Source of the DNA: Betaproteobacteria bacterium
GTDB taxonomy: Bacteria > Pseudomonadota > Gammaproteobacteria > Burkholderiales > Rhodocyclaceae
Assembly (NCBI GenBank): GCA_028065725.1
Contig: JAPTVL010000157.1
Location: forward strand, 1-25,763
Length of the DNA: 25,763 nucleotides
Direction: 5' to 3'
Part shown: positions 1 through 8,189 of the stretch, piece after piece
Layout of the letters: each line of letters opens with the position of its first letter
Numbering within the stretch: the stretch's first letter is position 1
Made by a program: the position numbers and the translations under genes
Notes under the pieces: generated by a model
Database searches by the model: none
Told to the model about the DNA's origin: nothing
What the model saw: the letters and a program-made list of their open reading frames with translations, nothing else

Positions 1-2
1 AA

Positions 3-233
3 CTGGCCTGGCAGCACTTCCATCCGCAGGCGCGCAACTCACTCGACGAACGCGTACCGTTTGAGATCGTGCACTACCTGCCACAGGCGGCAGAGACCAT
101 GAAACGGCTGCCCGGCGAATTCTATAAGGCGCTGCAAATTTTAGCCGAACGGCAGAAACCGGATGTTCCCGCTACCGCGCTTGATCTGCATCGTGGCCAC
201 GGCCGGCCAGATCAAGAAGAAAAACCGCGCTGA
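3..233 (+). CDS. C-terminal end of an unrecognised protein (partial, possibly frameshifted)
   Basis: The window opens inside a gene. Frame 3 is open from the first bases to a TGA at 231-233, about 76 residues, with GC-rich third codon positions in its first 45 or so codons (for example DERVPFEIVHYLPQAAETMK). The other two forward frames have early stops. I do not recognise the family. Third-position GC drops after about position 140, while frame 1 becomes coding-like from about 162 to a TGA at 253-255 (it reads LICIVATAGQIKKKNRAELG). A frameshift near 140-165, real or a sequencing error, would therefore give a slightly longer true C-terminus. No function is proposed. Confidence 0.5.
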   Translation: MAWQHFHPQARNSLDERVPFEIVHYLPQAAETMKRLPGEFYKALQILAERQKPDVPATALDLHRGHGRPDQEEKPR

Positions 234-321
234 ACTCGGCATCGATAGAACCTGACAGCGCTGCATGCTGCGGGAAAACACACTGTGTCATAAGGCCGCA
301 ATGCATTAAAATGCTGCCACT

Positions 322-2127
322 ATGCTACAGAACCTTGCTTCCAAATTTGCGCTGGTTTGTCCCCTCTGGGTTTACAGACTCCTTCCCTTTTTGCGCTGGT
401 GGCCTTCGGTAAATGCCGGCACCAGCCGCGACGATGCGATGGCCGGGCTCACCGGGGCCCTCGTCGTGCTGCCCCAGGGGGTGGCCTTCGCGACCATCGC
501 CGGATTGCCCCCGGAATACGGTCTTTATGCAGCCATGGCCCCTGCCATCGTGGCAGCCCTGTTCGGCTCGTCGTGGCATCTTGTATCCGGCCCCACCACC
601 GCCATTTCAATTGCCGTGTTTGCGTCGGTCAGCCCCTTGGCCCCTCCCGGCTCGCCGGAATTCATCAGCATGGTGCTGACCCTGACGTTTTTGACCGGGG
701 TGTTCCAGCTCATCCTGGGCCTTGCTCGGATGGGCGTGCTGGTCAACTTCCTTTCCCATACGGTCGTCATCGGTTTCACCGCGGGCGCGGCCATGCTCAT
801 CGCAGGCAGCCAGATCAAGAACTTCTTTGGTCTTGACATCCCGCGTGGCACGCCGTTTTTTGAAACCCTGGCCTCCTTCGCCAAACAACTCGACGTCATC
901 GATCCTTGGGTCACGTCCGTGGCTGCCGTCACGCTGGCCTCTGGCATACTGGTCAAGCGATTTTTCCCCAAATTTCCCTACATGATCGCCGCCATGCTGG
1001 TGGGCAGCTTTCTGGCGCTGCTGCTGAACTCGCTGTACGGCGTGGAGGTCACCCACATCAAAACCGTAGGCGCCTTGCCCTCGGGTTTGCCGCCGCTGTC
1101 AGTGCCCGACTTTTCCTTCGGCGCGCTGCATCAGATGCTGTTCCCATCTCTCATCATCACCATGCTGGCGTTGACGGAAGCGGTATCCATCTCGCGAGCC
1201 ATTGCCGCCAAGTCCGGCCAGCGCATCGACGGCAATCAGGAATTCGTCGGCCAGGGATTATCCAACGTGGTCGGCAGCTTCTTCTCCAGCTACGCGTCCA
1301 GCGGCTCGTTCAACCGCAGCGGCGTCAACTACGCAGCGGGCGCGCGGACCCCCCTGGCCGCCGTGTTTGCCTCTCTCTTTCTGATCGTGATTCTGTTGGC
1401 GGTGGCGCCATTAGCCGCCTATCTGCCCAATGCGGCGATGGCCGGGATTCTGTTTCTGGTAGCGTGGGGCTTGATCGACTTCCACCACATCGGTCTGCTG
1501 CCCAAAATCAGCCGGCAGGAAACCATCGTCCTGTGGGTAACGCTGATCGGCACGCTGATCGACCTGGAGAAGGGTATTTTCTTTGGCATCGCGCTGTCGC
1601 TGGCGTTCTATCTGTATCGTACTTCCCGCCCCACACTTGAATCCGTGTTGCCTGACCCGGACCCCAACAATTTTCACTACGTGCCCTGCAACGGACGGCC
1701 GGAATGCCCCCAGATCAAGATGGTCCGCCTGAATGGTTCCATTTTCTTCGGTGCCGTGGCGCATCTGCAGCAGCAAATGCAGGAGCTTGAAGAGCAGGAT
1801 CCCGATCGCAAACATCTGGTCGTGATGGCCAGCGGTATTAATTTCATCGACCTTGCCGGGGCGGAATTCCTGGCCGAAGTGGCACGTCAACGGCGAAAAA
1901 TGGGGGGGGGCTTGTATTTCTACCGCATGAAGGACAAGGTGGCCGATACCCTGCGCCGCGGCGGCTTCATGGAGGAAATCGGCGAGGAAAACCTGTTCCC
2001 CGCCAGGTCGCGCCCGGCAGAAGCCATTTACCAAAGGCTCGACAACGAGGTTTGCCGCAATTGTTCGACTCGCGCCTTCGCTGTCTGCCGGCAGCGCCTG
2101 CCCAGCGGAGAAGCGCGTACTTCGTGA
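322..2127 (+). CDS. SulP family inorganic anion transporter with C-terminal STAS domain
   Basis: A 601-residue inner-membrane transporter of the SulP (SLC26) family, which move sulfate, bicarbonate or other anions. The N-terminal part has the family signature (AGLTGALVVLPQGVAFATIA, then GLPPEYGLYAA), followed by many hydrophobic helices and the conserved VGQGLSNVVGSFF segment. A cytoplasmic STAS domain covers roughly residues 455-570. Length is normal for the family. The C-terminus is unusual: a cysteine-rich tail (CRNCSTRAFAVC) after the STAS domain and another pair (CNGRPEC) just before it. The ATG at 322 has no clear Shine-Dalgarno sequence, so the start is tentative. Downstream lie a small membrane protein and a TauE/SafE permease, also anion-related. 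The substrate cannot be read from sequence. Sulfate export or uptake suits a sulfur oxidiser, and bicarbonate is the alternative. Confidence 0.9.
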   Translation: MLQNLASKFALVCPLWVYRLLPFLRWWPSVNAGTSRDDAMAGLTGALVVLPQGVAFATIAGLPPEYGLYAAMAPAIVAALFGSSWHLVSGPTTAISIAVFASVSPLAPPGSPEFISMVLTLTFLTGVFQLILGLARMGVLVNFLSHTVVIGFTAGAAMLIAGSQIKNFFGLDIPRGTPFFETLASFAKQLDVIDPWVTSVAAVTLASGILVKRFFPKFPYMIAAMLVGSFLALLLNSLYGVEVTHIKTVGALPSGLPPLSVPDFSFGALHQMLFPSLIITMLALTEAVSISRAIAAKSGQRIDGNQEFVGQGLSNVVGSFFSSYASSGSFNRSGVNYAAGARTPLAAVFASLFLIVILLAVAPLAAYLPNAAMAGILFLVAWGLIDFHHIGLLPKISRQETIVLWVTLIGTLIDLEKGIFFGIALSLAFYLYRTSRPTLESVLPDPDPNNFHYVPCNGRPECPQIKMVRLNGSIFFGAVAHLQQQMQELEEQDPDRKHLVVMASGINFIDLAGAEFLAEVARQRRKMGGGLYFYRMKDKVADTLRRGGFMEEIGEENLFPARSRPAEAIYQRLDNEVCRNCSTRAFAVCRQRLPSGEARTS

Positions 2128-2221
2128 CGCACATTGGCAATGTCTTGAATAATGCAGGGAATGAAACCCTCCTAGTCGTATAGGGAAACGCTCTTTTTCA
2201 ATCCTTTTTTGGGAGATGGAA

Positions 2222-2548
2222 ATGGCAGTGAATCAAAACGCCTTGGTCAGGGCGCTCGGCTGGGGCGTCGTGACCACAGGGCTGTATGTATTCCTGTTTC
2301 TGTACTCCGAGGTTTTCGAGCGCCTGGCGCACACCACGCTGGACACCTGCCTGGTTCACAACGACAGCGACCCTGCGTACCACCACAAAACCACCCCCGA
2401 GCAATGCGCGGCAGAAAAAGGTTCGTTCATTGAAGGAACCTGGTGGTACGTGTTCGCGCCCATCGCCATGGCTTTTGCACTCTCCTACACCCACGGCATT
2501 TTCACCGGCCTGTTCTGGGACGTGGTCGGCCTCAAGGCCAGAAAGTAG
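2222..2548 (+). CDS. Small two-helix membrane protein preceding TauE/SafE permease
   Basis: A 108-residue protein I cannot assign to a named family. It shows two hydrophobic segments (around GWGVVTTGLYVFLFLY and WWYVFAPIAMAFALSY) joined by a polar loop holding two cysteines and several histidines (CLVHNDSDPAYHHKTTPEQC). The ATG at 2222 is preferred over the one at 2216 because the GGGAG at 2211-2215 sits six bases before 2222 but directly against 2216. The gene ends 21 bases before the TauE/SafE start on the same strand, so the two are probably co-transcribed. It may be a partner or accessory subunit of that permease; this is inference from adjacency. The loop cysteines could form a disulfide or bind a ligand if the loop is periplasmic. 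Confidence 0.75.
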   Translation: MAVNQNALVRALGWGVVTTGLYVFLFLYSEVFERLAHTTLDTCLVHNDSDPAYHHKTTPEQCAAEKGSFIEGTWWYVFAPIAMAFALSYTHGIFTGLFWDVVGLKARK

Positions 2549-2569
2549 ACCGTGGACACGGGGTACGGT

Positions 2570-3655
2570 ATGGAACTGATCAACTTCATCGACATCACCC
2601 CGACGACCGCCATCCTGCTTATCCTGGTGGGTTTCATCGGTGGCATGGTGTCGGGCTTTATCGGCTCAGGCGGCGCGTTTGTCCTCACGCCGGCGATGAT
2701 GGCCCTGGGCGCACCCGGCATCGTCGCGGTGGCTTCCAACATCTGCCACAAATTCCCCAAGGCGCTGGTCGGCGCGGTCAAGCGCAACAAGTACGGTCAG
2801 GTGGATGTGAAACTGGGTCTGGTTTTGGGCCTGTTTGCCGAAGCCGGGGTGCTGTTCGGCAAACACGTGATGACCCACATCAAACACAGCTTCGGTGCGG
2901 TCGGTACCGATCTCTATGTATCGGGAGTATTCGTCATGACGCTGGCCATCGTCGGCGGCTTCGTGTTCAAGGACTATCGCAAGCTGAAGGCGCTGGATGA
3001 CGCCGGACTGGGCGAGGAGGTGACACCCATCACCAGGGTAGCGCGCTGGGTACAGTCGGTGAAGATTCCTGGCACGATGATTTATTCCAGGGGCGCACAG
3101 GCCGAAATCTCAGTGCTGTTCCTGATACCTATCGGCTTTGCCACCGGCTTCCTGGCTTCGGCCATCGCCGTGGGTGGCTTCATCGGCGTGCCGGCCATGA
3201 TCTATTTCCTGGGCCTGCCGGCCATCATGGCGACCGCGACGGAACTCGTCATTGCATTCGTCATGGGGCTGGGCGGAACCCTTTTCTATGGTCTGGAAGG
3301 CGTGGTGGATATCCGTCTGGCCATGCTGATCCTGCTCGGATCGCTGTTCGGCGTGCAACTGGGCGCCATCGGCACCACCTACGTGAAGGACTACCAGGTC
3401 AAGTTCACCATGGCAGTCATCATGCTGACCGTGCTGTTCTCGCGCTTCTTCTACATCCCCGGCTACCTCGGACATCTCGGTATGATCGAGCCCCTGTCCG
3501 CATCCACCACGCGGATCCTCAAGTGGATCGGCGACGGCGTGCTGGCGCTGGCGCTGATCGTGGGCGCCTACACGGTCCTGTCCGCGCTGTTCAAGGGAAT
3601 GAAGGCACACAAGGAAAAACAGGCCGTGCTGGCACGTGGCGAAGCGGCTGATTGA
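2570..3655 (+). CDS. TauE/SafE family permease (putative sulfite/organosulfonate or anion exporter)
   Basis: A membrane protein of 361 residues from the ATG at 2570. It has the glycine-rich first helix typical of TauE/SafE (ILLILVGFIGGMVSGFIGSG, then GGAFVLTPAMMALG) and the matching second half (AIAVGGFIGVPAMIYFLGLP), giving the internal two-fold repeat of the family. A large cytoplasmic-looking loop separates the halves. It is longer than the common 250-residue members. A GTG at 2552 is an in-frame alternative start, but neither start has a strong ribosome site. Known members export sulfite or sulfoacetate or take up taurine-type compounds. In a sulfur oxidiser, sulfite or sulfate handling is plausible, but substrate is not shown. 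It sits between the small membrane protein and a universal stress protein. Confidence 0.88.
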   Translation: MELINFIDITPTTAILLILVGFIGGMVSGFIGSGGAFVLTPAMMALGAPGIVAVASNICHKFPKALVGAVKRNKYGQVDVKLGLVLGLFAEAGVLFGKHVMTHIKHSFGAVGTDLYVSGVFVMTLAIVGGFVFKDYRKLKALDDAGLGEEVTPITRVARWVQSVKIPGTMIYSRGAQAEISVLFLIPIGFATGFLASAIAVGGFIGVPAMIYFLGLPAIMATATELVIAFVMGLGGTLFYGLEGVVDIRLAMLILLGSLFGVQLGAIGTTYVKDYQVKFTMAVIMLTVLFSRFFYIPGYLGHLGMIEPLSASTTRILKWIGDGVLALALIVGAYTVLSALFKGMKAHKEKQAVLARGEAAD

Positions 3656-3672
3656 ACGAGCGCGGAGATCCC

Positions 3673-4509
3673 ATGACAACGACTCTCACAACAACCGGAA
3701 TGCCGAACTGTGTACTGGTCGCCACCGACGGCTCGGACGATTGCGCCGGCGCCATCCGCACCGGCATCGCACTGGCCCGGTCCCGTGGCGCGCGCCTGAT
3801 CGGCCTGTCCATTGCAGTCGACAATCCGGAGTACAGCACCCTGGTACCCAACCTGCAGGAAGCGGCCGAAGCGCACGCGAGAGAGGCGCTCAAATCCTTC
3901 ATCGACGAAGCGGGCGAGAGCGCAGAAGCCACGACCCGCCGGGCTTCCGACCCCGCCGAAGGCATCGTGAATGCCGCCGGCGAACTGAGCGCCGACCTCA
4001 TCGTGGTCACCGAAAGCGACAAGAGCGACCTGACGCGCATGATGTTGGGCGACACCACGACCAAGGTGATCGGGCACTCCGCCTGCCCGGTGCTGGTCGT
4101 GCCGCGCTCGGCGCATTTATGGGACACGCGCATCCTGCTGGCGACCGACGGTTCGCCCCATAGCGAAGCGGCCACCGAGCTCGCGGGGCACTTTGCCGCA
4201 CAGGCCGGCCTGCCGGTCAGCGTGGTCTCCGTCGTCGTCAGCAGACACAACGACGAAAGCCGCAAGGAGGCCGAGCGCGCGGTGGCCGCCGCAGTTGACC
4301 GGCTTACCGGCATGGGATTGCGGGCCGAGGGGCTGGTGGAGGAAGGCCGCCCGGACGAGGCCATCGTAAAGGCTGCCGAATCTGGCGGCGCCGACCTGAT
4401 CGTCGTCGGCAGCCACGGCCGCACCGGGCTGACAAAAATCCTGCTGGGCAGCGTGGCCGAGCGGGTCATCGGGCATGCAGCCTGCCCGGTTCTGGTTGTC
4501 AAGACCTGA
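3673..4509 (+). CDS. Tandem-domain universal stress protein (UspA family)
   Basis: A soluble protein of 278 residues with two Usp domains. Domain 1 starts at VLVATDGSDDC and domain 2 at ILLATDGSPHSEA. Domain 2 keeps the nucleotide-binding signature (GSHGRTGLTKILLGS) that in ATP-binding Usp proteins reads G-x2-G-x9-G-S. The equivalent stretch of domain 1 is degenerate (TESDKSDLTRMMLGDT), so probably only the second half binds ATP. The ATG at 3673 follows GGAG at a good distance; an upstream in-frame TTG overlapping the stop of the permease gene is less likely. It lies 17 bases after the permease and before a terminator, so it closes that transcription unit. Usp domains often accompany transporters as energy or stress sensors; a regulatory role here is inference. 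Confidence 0.92.
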   Translation: MTTTLTTTGMPNCVLVATDGSDDCAGAIRTGIALARSRGARLIGLSIAVDNPEYSTLVPNLQEAAEAHAREALKSFIDEAGESAEATTRRASDPAEGIVNAAGELSADLIVVTESDKSDLTRMMLGDTTTKVIGHSACPVLVVPRSAHLWDTRILLATDGSPHSEAATELAGHFAAQAGLPVSVVSVVVSRHNDESRKEAERAVAAAVDRLTGMGLRAEGLVEEGRPDEAIVKAAESGGADLIVVGSHGRTGLTKILLGSVAERVIGHAACPVLVVKT

Positions 4510-4528
4510 AACCGATTCCACAAAACAG

Positions 4529-4561
4529 GGGCCGTGCGGGATAATCCCGGACGGCCCTTTT
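4529..4561 (+). terminator. Rho-independent terminator after the universal stress protein gene
   Basis: A seven-base stem GGGCCGT (4529-4535) pairs with ACGGCCC (4551-4557), extended by an inner GGGA/TCCC-type pairing, and is followed by four T residues. It lies 20 bases after the stress-protein stop and ends 18 bases before the carbonic anhydrase start, separating the two units. Confidence 0.85.
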
Positions 4562-4579
4562 GCATTCTGGAGTTCAAGC

Positions 4580-5140
4580 ATGATTCGCAAGAATCCTACC
4601 GGGCATCTGCCCGTGGTTCACGACAGCGCCTTTGTCGACCCCACCGCCATCCTGTGCGGCAAGATCATCGTGGAAGAAAACGTGTTCATCGGCCCCTACG
4701 CCGTCATCCGTGCCGATGAAGTCGATGAGAACGGCGAGATGGAGCCGATCGTCATCGGCGCCAATTCCAATATCCAGGACGGCGTCGTCATCCACTGCAA
4801 GGCAGGCGGCGGCGTCACCATCGGGCGCAGCACCTCCATCGCGCACCGCTCGATCGTGCATGGCCCCTGCACCGTGGGGGACAACGTGTTCGTCGGCTTC
4901 AACTCGGTGCTGTTCAACTGCATCGTGGGCGAAGGCTCGGTCGTCCGCCACAATTCGGTGGTCGAAGGCTGCACCGTGCCGCCGGGTTTCTACATTCCCT
5001 CCACCGCCAACATCCACTCCGATGCAGACCTCGCGAGCATCGAACCCGTATCGCCGCAAGCGGCCGATTTCTCCGAAAGCGTGGCGCAGGCCAACAACGA
5101 GCTGGTCAAGGGCTACAAGCGCATCCGCAACGAGTTCTAA
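4580..5140 (+). CDS. Gamma-class carbonic anhydrase (left-handed beta-helix)
   Basis: A 186-residue hexapeptide-repeat protein. The three zinc-ligand histidines of the Cam/CamH family are all present: H72 (GVVIHCK) and H89 plus H94 (SIAHRSIVHGP), with the same five-residue spacing as in Methanosarcina Cam. A glutamate in the RADE segment (E48) matches the Cam active-site region. The acidic loop that carries the Cam proton-shuttle glutamate is absent, as in CamH-type enzymes. Expected reaction: interconversion of CO2 and bicarbonate in the cytoplasm, probably as a trimer. The ATG at 4580 follows CTGGAG at eight bases. The gene ends nine bases before a SulP transporter gene, so the two are almost certainly an operon, suggesting inorganic-carbon handling. 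Many gamma-CA homologues lack measurable activity, so activity is predicted only. Confidence 0.88.
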   Translation: MIRKNPTGHLPVVHDSAFVDPTAILCGKIIVEENVFIGPYAVIRADEVDENGEMEPIVIGANSNIQDGVVIHCKAGGGVTIGRSTSIAHRSIVHGPCTVGDNVFVGFNSVLFNCIVGEGSVVRHNSVVEGCTVPPGFYIPSTANIHSDADLASIEPVSPQAADFSESVAQANNELVKGYKRIRNEF

Positions 5141-5149
5141 GGATCTGAC

Positions 5150-6802
5150 ATGATCGCCGCACTGGAGTCCTGGAAAGCCGGGTTGTTCCACCGGCGCCAT
5201 CTGATGCGCAACCTCGGCGCCGGCCTGGTGGTCGGCGTGGTGGCGCTGCCGCTGGCGATGGCTTTTGCGATCGCCAGCGGCGCGCGCCCGGAACAGGGCA
5301 TCTACACCGGCATCGTCGCCGGCGTGCTGGCCGCGCTGTTCGGCAGTTCGCGCGTGTCGGTCAGCGGGCCGACCGGCGCCTTCATCGTCATCCTCGCCGG
5401 CATCACCGCCAAATACGGCATCGACGGCCTCCAGATCGCCAGCCTGATGGCCGGGCTGATCCTGCTGGGCATGGGTCTGGTGAAGCTGGGCGGCATCATC
5501 CGCTTCATCCCCACCCCGGTCATCACCGGCTTCACCGCCGGCATCGCGGTCATCATTTTCGTCGGGCAATGGAAGGATTTCTTCGGCCTGCAACCCGTCG
5601 CCTCCGGCCAGCATTTCCATGAGAAGCTGGCGGCGCTGATCGAGGCCATGCCGGGCCTGAACCTGCCCACCACCCTGCTTGCCATCGGCGCGCTCGCCAT
5701 CGTCGTGATTGCGCCACGCCTCACCCGGCGCGTGCCCAGCCCGCTCATCGCCATGCTCGCCGCCACGCTCGCCCAGGCCTACTTCCAGTTCGCCGGCGTC
5801 GCCACCATCGGCAGCGCGTTCGGCGGCATCCCCGCCGGCCTGCCCGAACTGCACCTGCCGCAGGTCACGTTCGCGCGCGTGCTGGAACTGCTCGGTCCCG
5901 CTTTCACCATCGCCATGCTGGGCGCGATCGAATCGCTGCTGTGCGCGGTGGTCGCCGACGGCATGATCGGCACCCGCCACGATCCCAACCAGGAACTGGT
6001 CGGCCAGGGCATCGCCAATATCGCCGCGCCGATTTTCGGCGGCTTTGCCGCCACCGGCGCCATCGCCCGCACCGCGACCAACATCCGCAACGGCGGTGAC
6101 AGCCCGCTCGCCAGCATCGTGCACGCGCTGGTCCTGCTTGCCGTCATCGTCGCGCTGGCGCCGCTGGCCGCGCACATCCCGCTCGCCGCGCTGGCCGCGA
6201 TCCTGTTCGTGGTGGCGTGGAACATGAGCGAGGCGCGGCATTTCACCGACCTGCTGCGCCACGCCCCGGTCAACGACAAGGCGCTGCTGCTCATCACCTT
6301 CCTGCTCACGGTGTTCGCCGATCTCGTCATCGCCGTCAACGTCGGCGTGCTGCTGGCTGCGCTGCTGTTCATGAAGCGCATGAGCGAGACCGTGCGCATC
6401 GAGGGCGAGAGCGAAGCCAGCCTGGCCGCGCTGTGCCCGGTGGGCGTACCCGCCGGGGTGCAGATCTATTCGATCGACGGCCCGCTGTTCTTCGGCGCCG
6501 CCGCCACCTTCGAGCGCACCCTGGCAGGCTTGCACGACCAGGCGCGCGTGGTGATTTTGCGGCTGGGACGGGTGCCGTTCGCCGATGCCACCGCCATGCA
6601 TGCGCTGGCCGACGTGGTGCGTCACTTCCAGCAGCGCCACATCCGCGTGCGGGTGTGCGAGGCGAATCCGCGGCTGGCGCAGAAACTTCTGGATTTCGGG
6701 CTGATGGACAAGCTCGGGCAGCGGGATGCGTCGGTCAGCGTACTGGACGTGCTAGAGGAAATCGGCGACAAGCCGGTTACGGCAGACAACGCCCAGCACT
6801 GA
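5150..6802 (+). CDS. SulP family transporter with STAS domain, candidate bicarbonate carrier
   Basis: A 550-residue SulP protein: hydrophobic core (LVVGVVALPLAMAFAIASGA at the N-terminus, then the family signature GIYTGIVAGVLAALFGSS), the segment VGQGIANIAAPIFGGFAATG followed by AIARTATNIRNGG, and a C-terminal STAS domain at about residues 430-545. The N-terminus is compact. AAGGA lies seven bases before the ATG. It is only distantly similar to the SulP at 322-2127 and lacks that protein's cysteine tail. Tight coupling to a carbonic anhydrase gene recalls the SulP/BicA type of sodium-dependent bicarbonate transporter and known SulP-carbonic anhydrase partnerships, so bicarbonate is the favoured substrate. 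That is inference; sulfate or C4-dicarboxylates (as in DauA) remain possible. Confidence 0.92.
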   Translation: MIAALESWKAGLFHRRHLMRNLGAGLVVGVVALPLAMAFAIASGARPEQGIYTGIVAGVLAALFGSSRVSVSGPTGAFIVILAGITAKYGIDGLQIASLMAGLILLGMGLVKLGGIIRFIPTPVITGFTAGIAVIIFVGQWKDFFGLQPVASGQHFHEKLAALIEAMPGLNLPTTLLAIGALAIVVIAPRLTRRVPSPLIAMLAATLAQAYFQFAGVATIGSAFGGIPAGLPELHLPQVTFARVLELLGPAFTIAMLGAIESLLCAVVADGMIGTRHDPNQELVGQGIANIAAPIFGGFAATGAIARTATNIRNGGDSPLASIVHALVLLAVIVALAPLAAHIPLAALAAILFVVAWNMSEARHFTDLLRHAPVNDKALLLITFLLTVFADLVIAVNVGVLLAALLFMKRMSETVRIEGESEASLAALCPVGVPAGVQIYSIDGPLFFGAAATFERTLAGLHDQARVVILRLGRVPFADATAMHALADVVRHFQQRHIRVRVCEANPRLAQKLLDFGLMDKLGQRDASVSVLDVLEEIGDKPVTADNAQH

Positions 6803-6892
6803 TCCTTTTTGCAGGGCGACATCTCGCGCAGCGTGTGCTGAATACGCCCCCACTCACCCCATCGCGTGCGCCCAGGCATTACAGAAACCCAG

Positions 6893-7138
6893 TCACACCT
6901 TGGCCTTGGGTTTCCTGCCGGGGCTGGGGGCCGGGATATAGCCGGCGATGCGGCACAACATCCCTTCAACTTTCTGGCCCTTGATGTATCGCGTCGAGTG
7001 ACACGCGATGATGTCCCCTCTTTTCGACATTTCGGACAGGTACTGGCGCACGTCCGCCAGCGGAATTCGGGTTGCTGCGGCGATCTCGGTATCGAGCTGT
7101 TCGCCCCGGCTTTTCAGGTAGGTGTGGATTTTCTGCAT
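6893..7138 (-). CDS. Small winged-helix-like conserved protein
   Basis: An 81-residue basic protein. The first 50 or so residues read like a winged-helix DNA-binding unit: a helix (MQKIHTYLKSRGEQLDTEIA), a recognition-type helix (IPLADVRQYLSEMSKRGD) and a strand-turn-strand wing ending before GYIPAPSPGRKPKAKV. The C-terminal tail is proline- and lysine-rich. It starts six bases after the stop of the spermidine-synthase-like gene and follows it on the same strand, so the two are likely co-transcribed; AGGTAA lies upstream of the ATG. It may be a small regulator or nucleoid-associated protein. Convergent SulP gene ends 90 bases away. Function unknown. Confidence 0.75.
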   Translation of the reverse strand: MQKIHTYLKSRGEQLDTEIAAATRIPLADVRQYLSEMSKRGDIIACHSTRYIKGQKVEGMLCRIAGYIPAPSPGRKPKAKV

Positions 7139-7144
7139 GTCTGG

Positions 7145-8062
7145 TTACCTGGTTGTCTGTAAAGGTACGGCTTTGGCGGCAGCCGCTTTCGCCCACCGCA
7201 ATCCAGCCCCCTCGCGCAGGCTGTGCACGATGGCCGAAAAATCGAGCGGGAACCGGTCGGCGAGCTTGCCTGCCCGTTTTTCCAGCTGTTCCCAATCAAG
7301 GGTACGCCCTGCATCGGCAAAGGCAAACGCGATGTGGTTGCCGCCGCCGGGAACCGTCCCCACCTGCACGCGCCCCGCGAAGGCTTCGTTCAGCAAGGCC
7401 AGGTGCCGGCTCCAGTATTTTCTGGGGCCGGCGAAGTTGGCGACCGCGAGCCCGCCCCGCCGAAGCCGGCTGCGCGCCGCCCGGTAGAAACCGAGACTCA
7501 GAAACGTCGGGGCGATCCCCCTGGAATCGAAGCCGTCCAGCAGCAGGACGTCGGTATCGCCTTCTGCAGCAGGCAGATACTCGGCTGCATCGGCCTGGAT
7601 GATTGCCAGGCGTTTGTCGTCGGGCACACCGAACGCCTCGCGCAGGGCAATGACATCGGGATCGATCTCGACCACGGTCAGGCGGGTGCGAGGCAGATGG
7701 CGGTGACAGAACTTGGCCAGCGAACCGCCCCCCAGCCCGACCATCAGCACGTGGCCCGGGTTCGGCACGAACAACAGAAAGGCCATCATTTTTCGAGTGT
7801 AGGCAAATTCGAGGGCGAAGGGGTCGCCGATGCGCATGGCGCTCTGGATGAAATCCAGACCGAACAACAGTTGCCGCGTCTCGCCGTCGTCGATGATGAA
7901 CGGTCTGGCGTAGCGGCCGGCCAGGATCTGCTCGTAGAGCCACAGCGGGTCGCTCTGCGCCGGTTCGAGCACGCACACCTTGACCTCTTCGCCCGACATT
8001 TTTCCGGGCAGCTCCAGCAGCGGGAGGCTGCTCACCGGGTCAACGATTGCTGAATGAGACAA
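7145..8062 (-). CDS. Spermidine synthase-like (class I SAM-fold) protein
   Basis: A protein of up to 305 residues with the polyamine-synthase/methyltransferase Rossmann fold. The nucleotide-binding motif is VLMVGLGGGSLAKF, followed by LTVVEIDPDVIALREAFG and then DVLLLDGFDSRG, in the order expected of spermidine synthase relatives. The N-terminal beta region includes LLFGLDFIQSAMRIGDPFAL, typical of the family. Substrate-specific polyamine residues cannot be confirmed, and many bacterial homologues are annotated only as fused-MFS/SpeE-like, so true spermidine synthesis is not assured. No convincing Shine-Dalgarno precedes 8062; an internal ATG near codon 22 has a GGAAAA ahead of it and is an alternative start. 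It is transcribed divergently from the ribbon-helix-helix gene across an AT-rich palindromic region. Confidence 0.82.
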   Translation of the reverse strand: MSHSAIVDPVSSLPLLELPGKMSGEEVKVCVLEPAQSDPLWLYEQILAGRYARPFIIDDGETRQLLFGLDFIQSAMRIGDPFALEFAYTRKMMAFLLFVPNPGHVLMVGLGGGSLAKFCHRHLPRTRLTVVEIDPDVIALREAFGVPDDKRLAIIQADAAEYLPAAEGDTDVLLLDGFDSRGIAPTFLSLGFYRAARSRLRRGGLAVANFAGPRKYWSRHLALLNEAFAGRVQVGTVPGGGNHIAFAFADAGRTLDWEQLEKRAGKLADRFPLDFSAIVHSLREGAGLRWAKAAAAKAVPLQTTR

Positions 8063-8126
8063 ATTCGGCGAGGTCCTGTAAACGTCGTCCGATTAAACGC
8101 GGCAAAGCGATCAAAACGAATATAAA

Positions 8127-8170
8127 ATGATATTCACATGATAATACAATTATCATTTAGTTCATATCAT
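8127..8170. promoter_or_regulatory. Nested AT-rich palindromes, putative operator
   Basis: Inner perfect inverted repeat ATGATAAT-ACA-ATTATCAT (8138-8156) sits inside an outer pair ATGATAT (8127-8133) and ATATCAT (8164-8170) with almost the same centre. Four ATGATA-like half sites at near 11-base spacing fit a ribbon-helix-helix operator. The inner repeat also resembles a Fur box but with a three-base rather than one-base centre. It lies between divergent genes and directly upstream of a ribbon-helix-helix protein. Confidence 0.6.
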
Positions 8171-8189
8171 GCACCTACTAGGGCGTTCC

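Noticed and set aside
4574..6640. Minus-strand open frame of 688 codons opposite the carbonic anhydrase and second SulP
   Set aside because: The translation is low-complexity (H, D, G, R, A rich), typical of antisense to GC-rich membrane-protein codons, and both plus-strand genes are certain.
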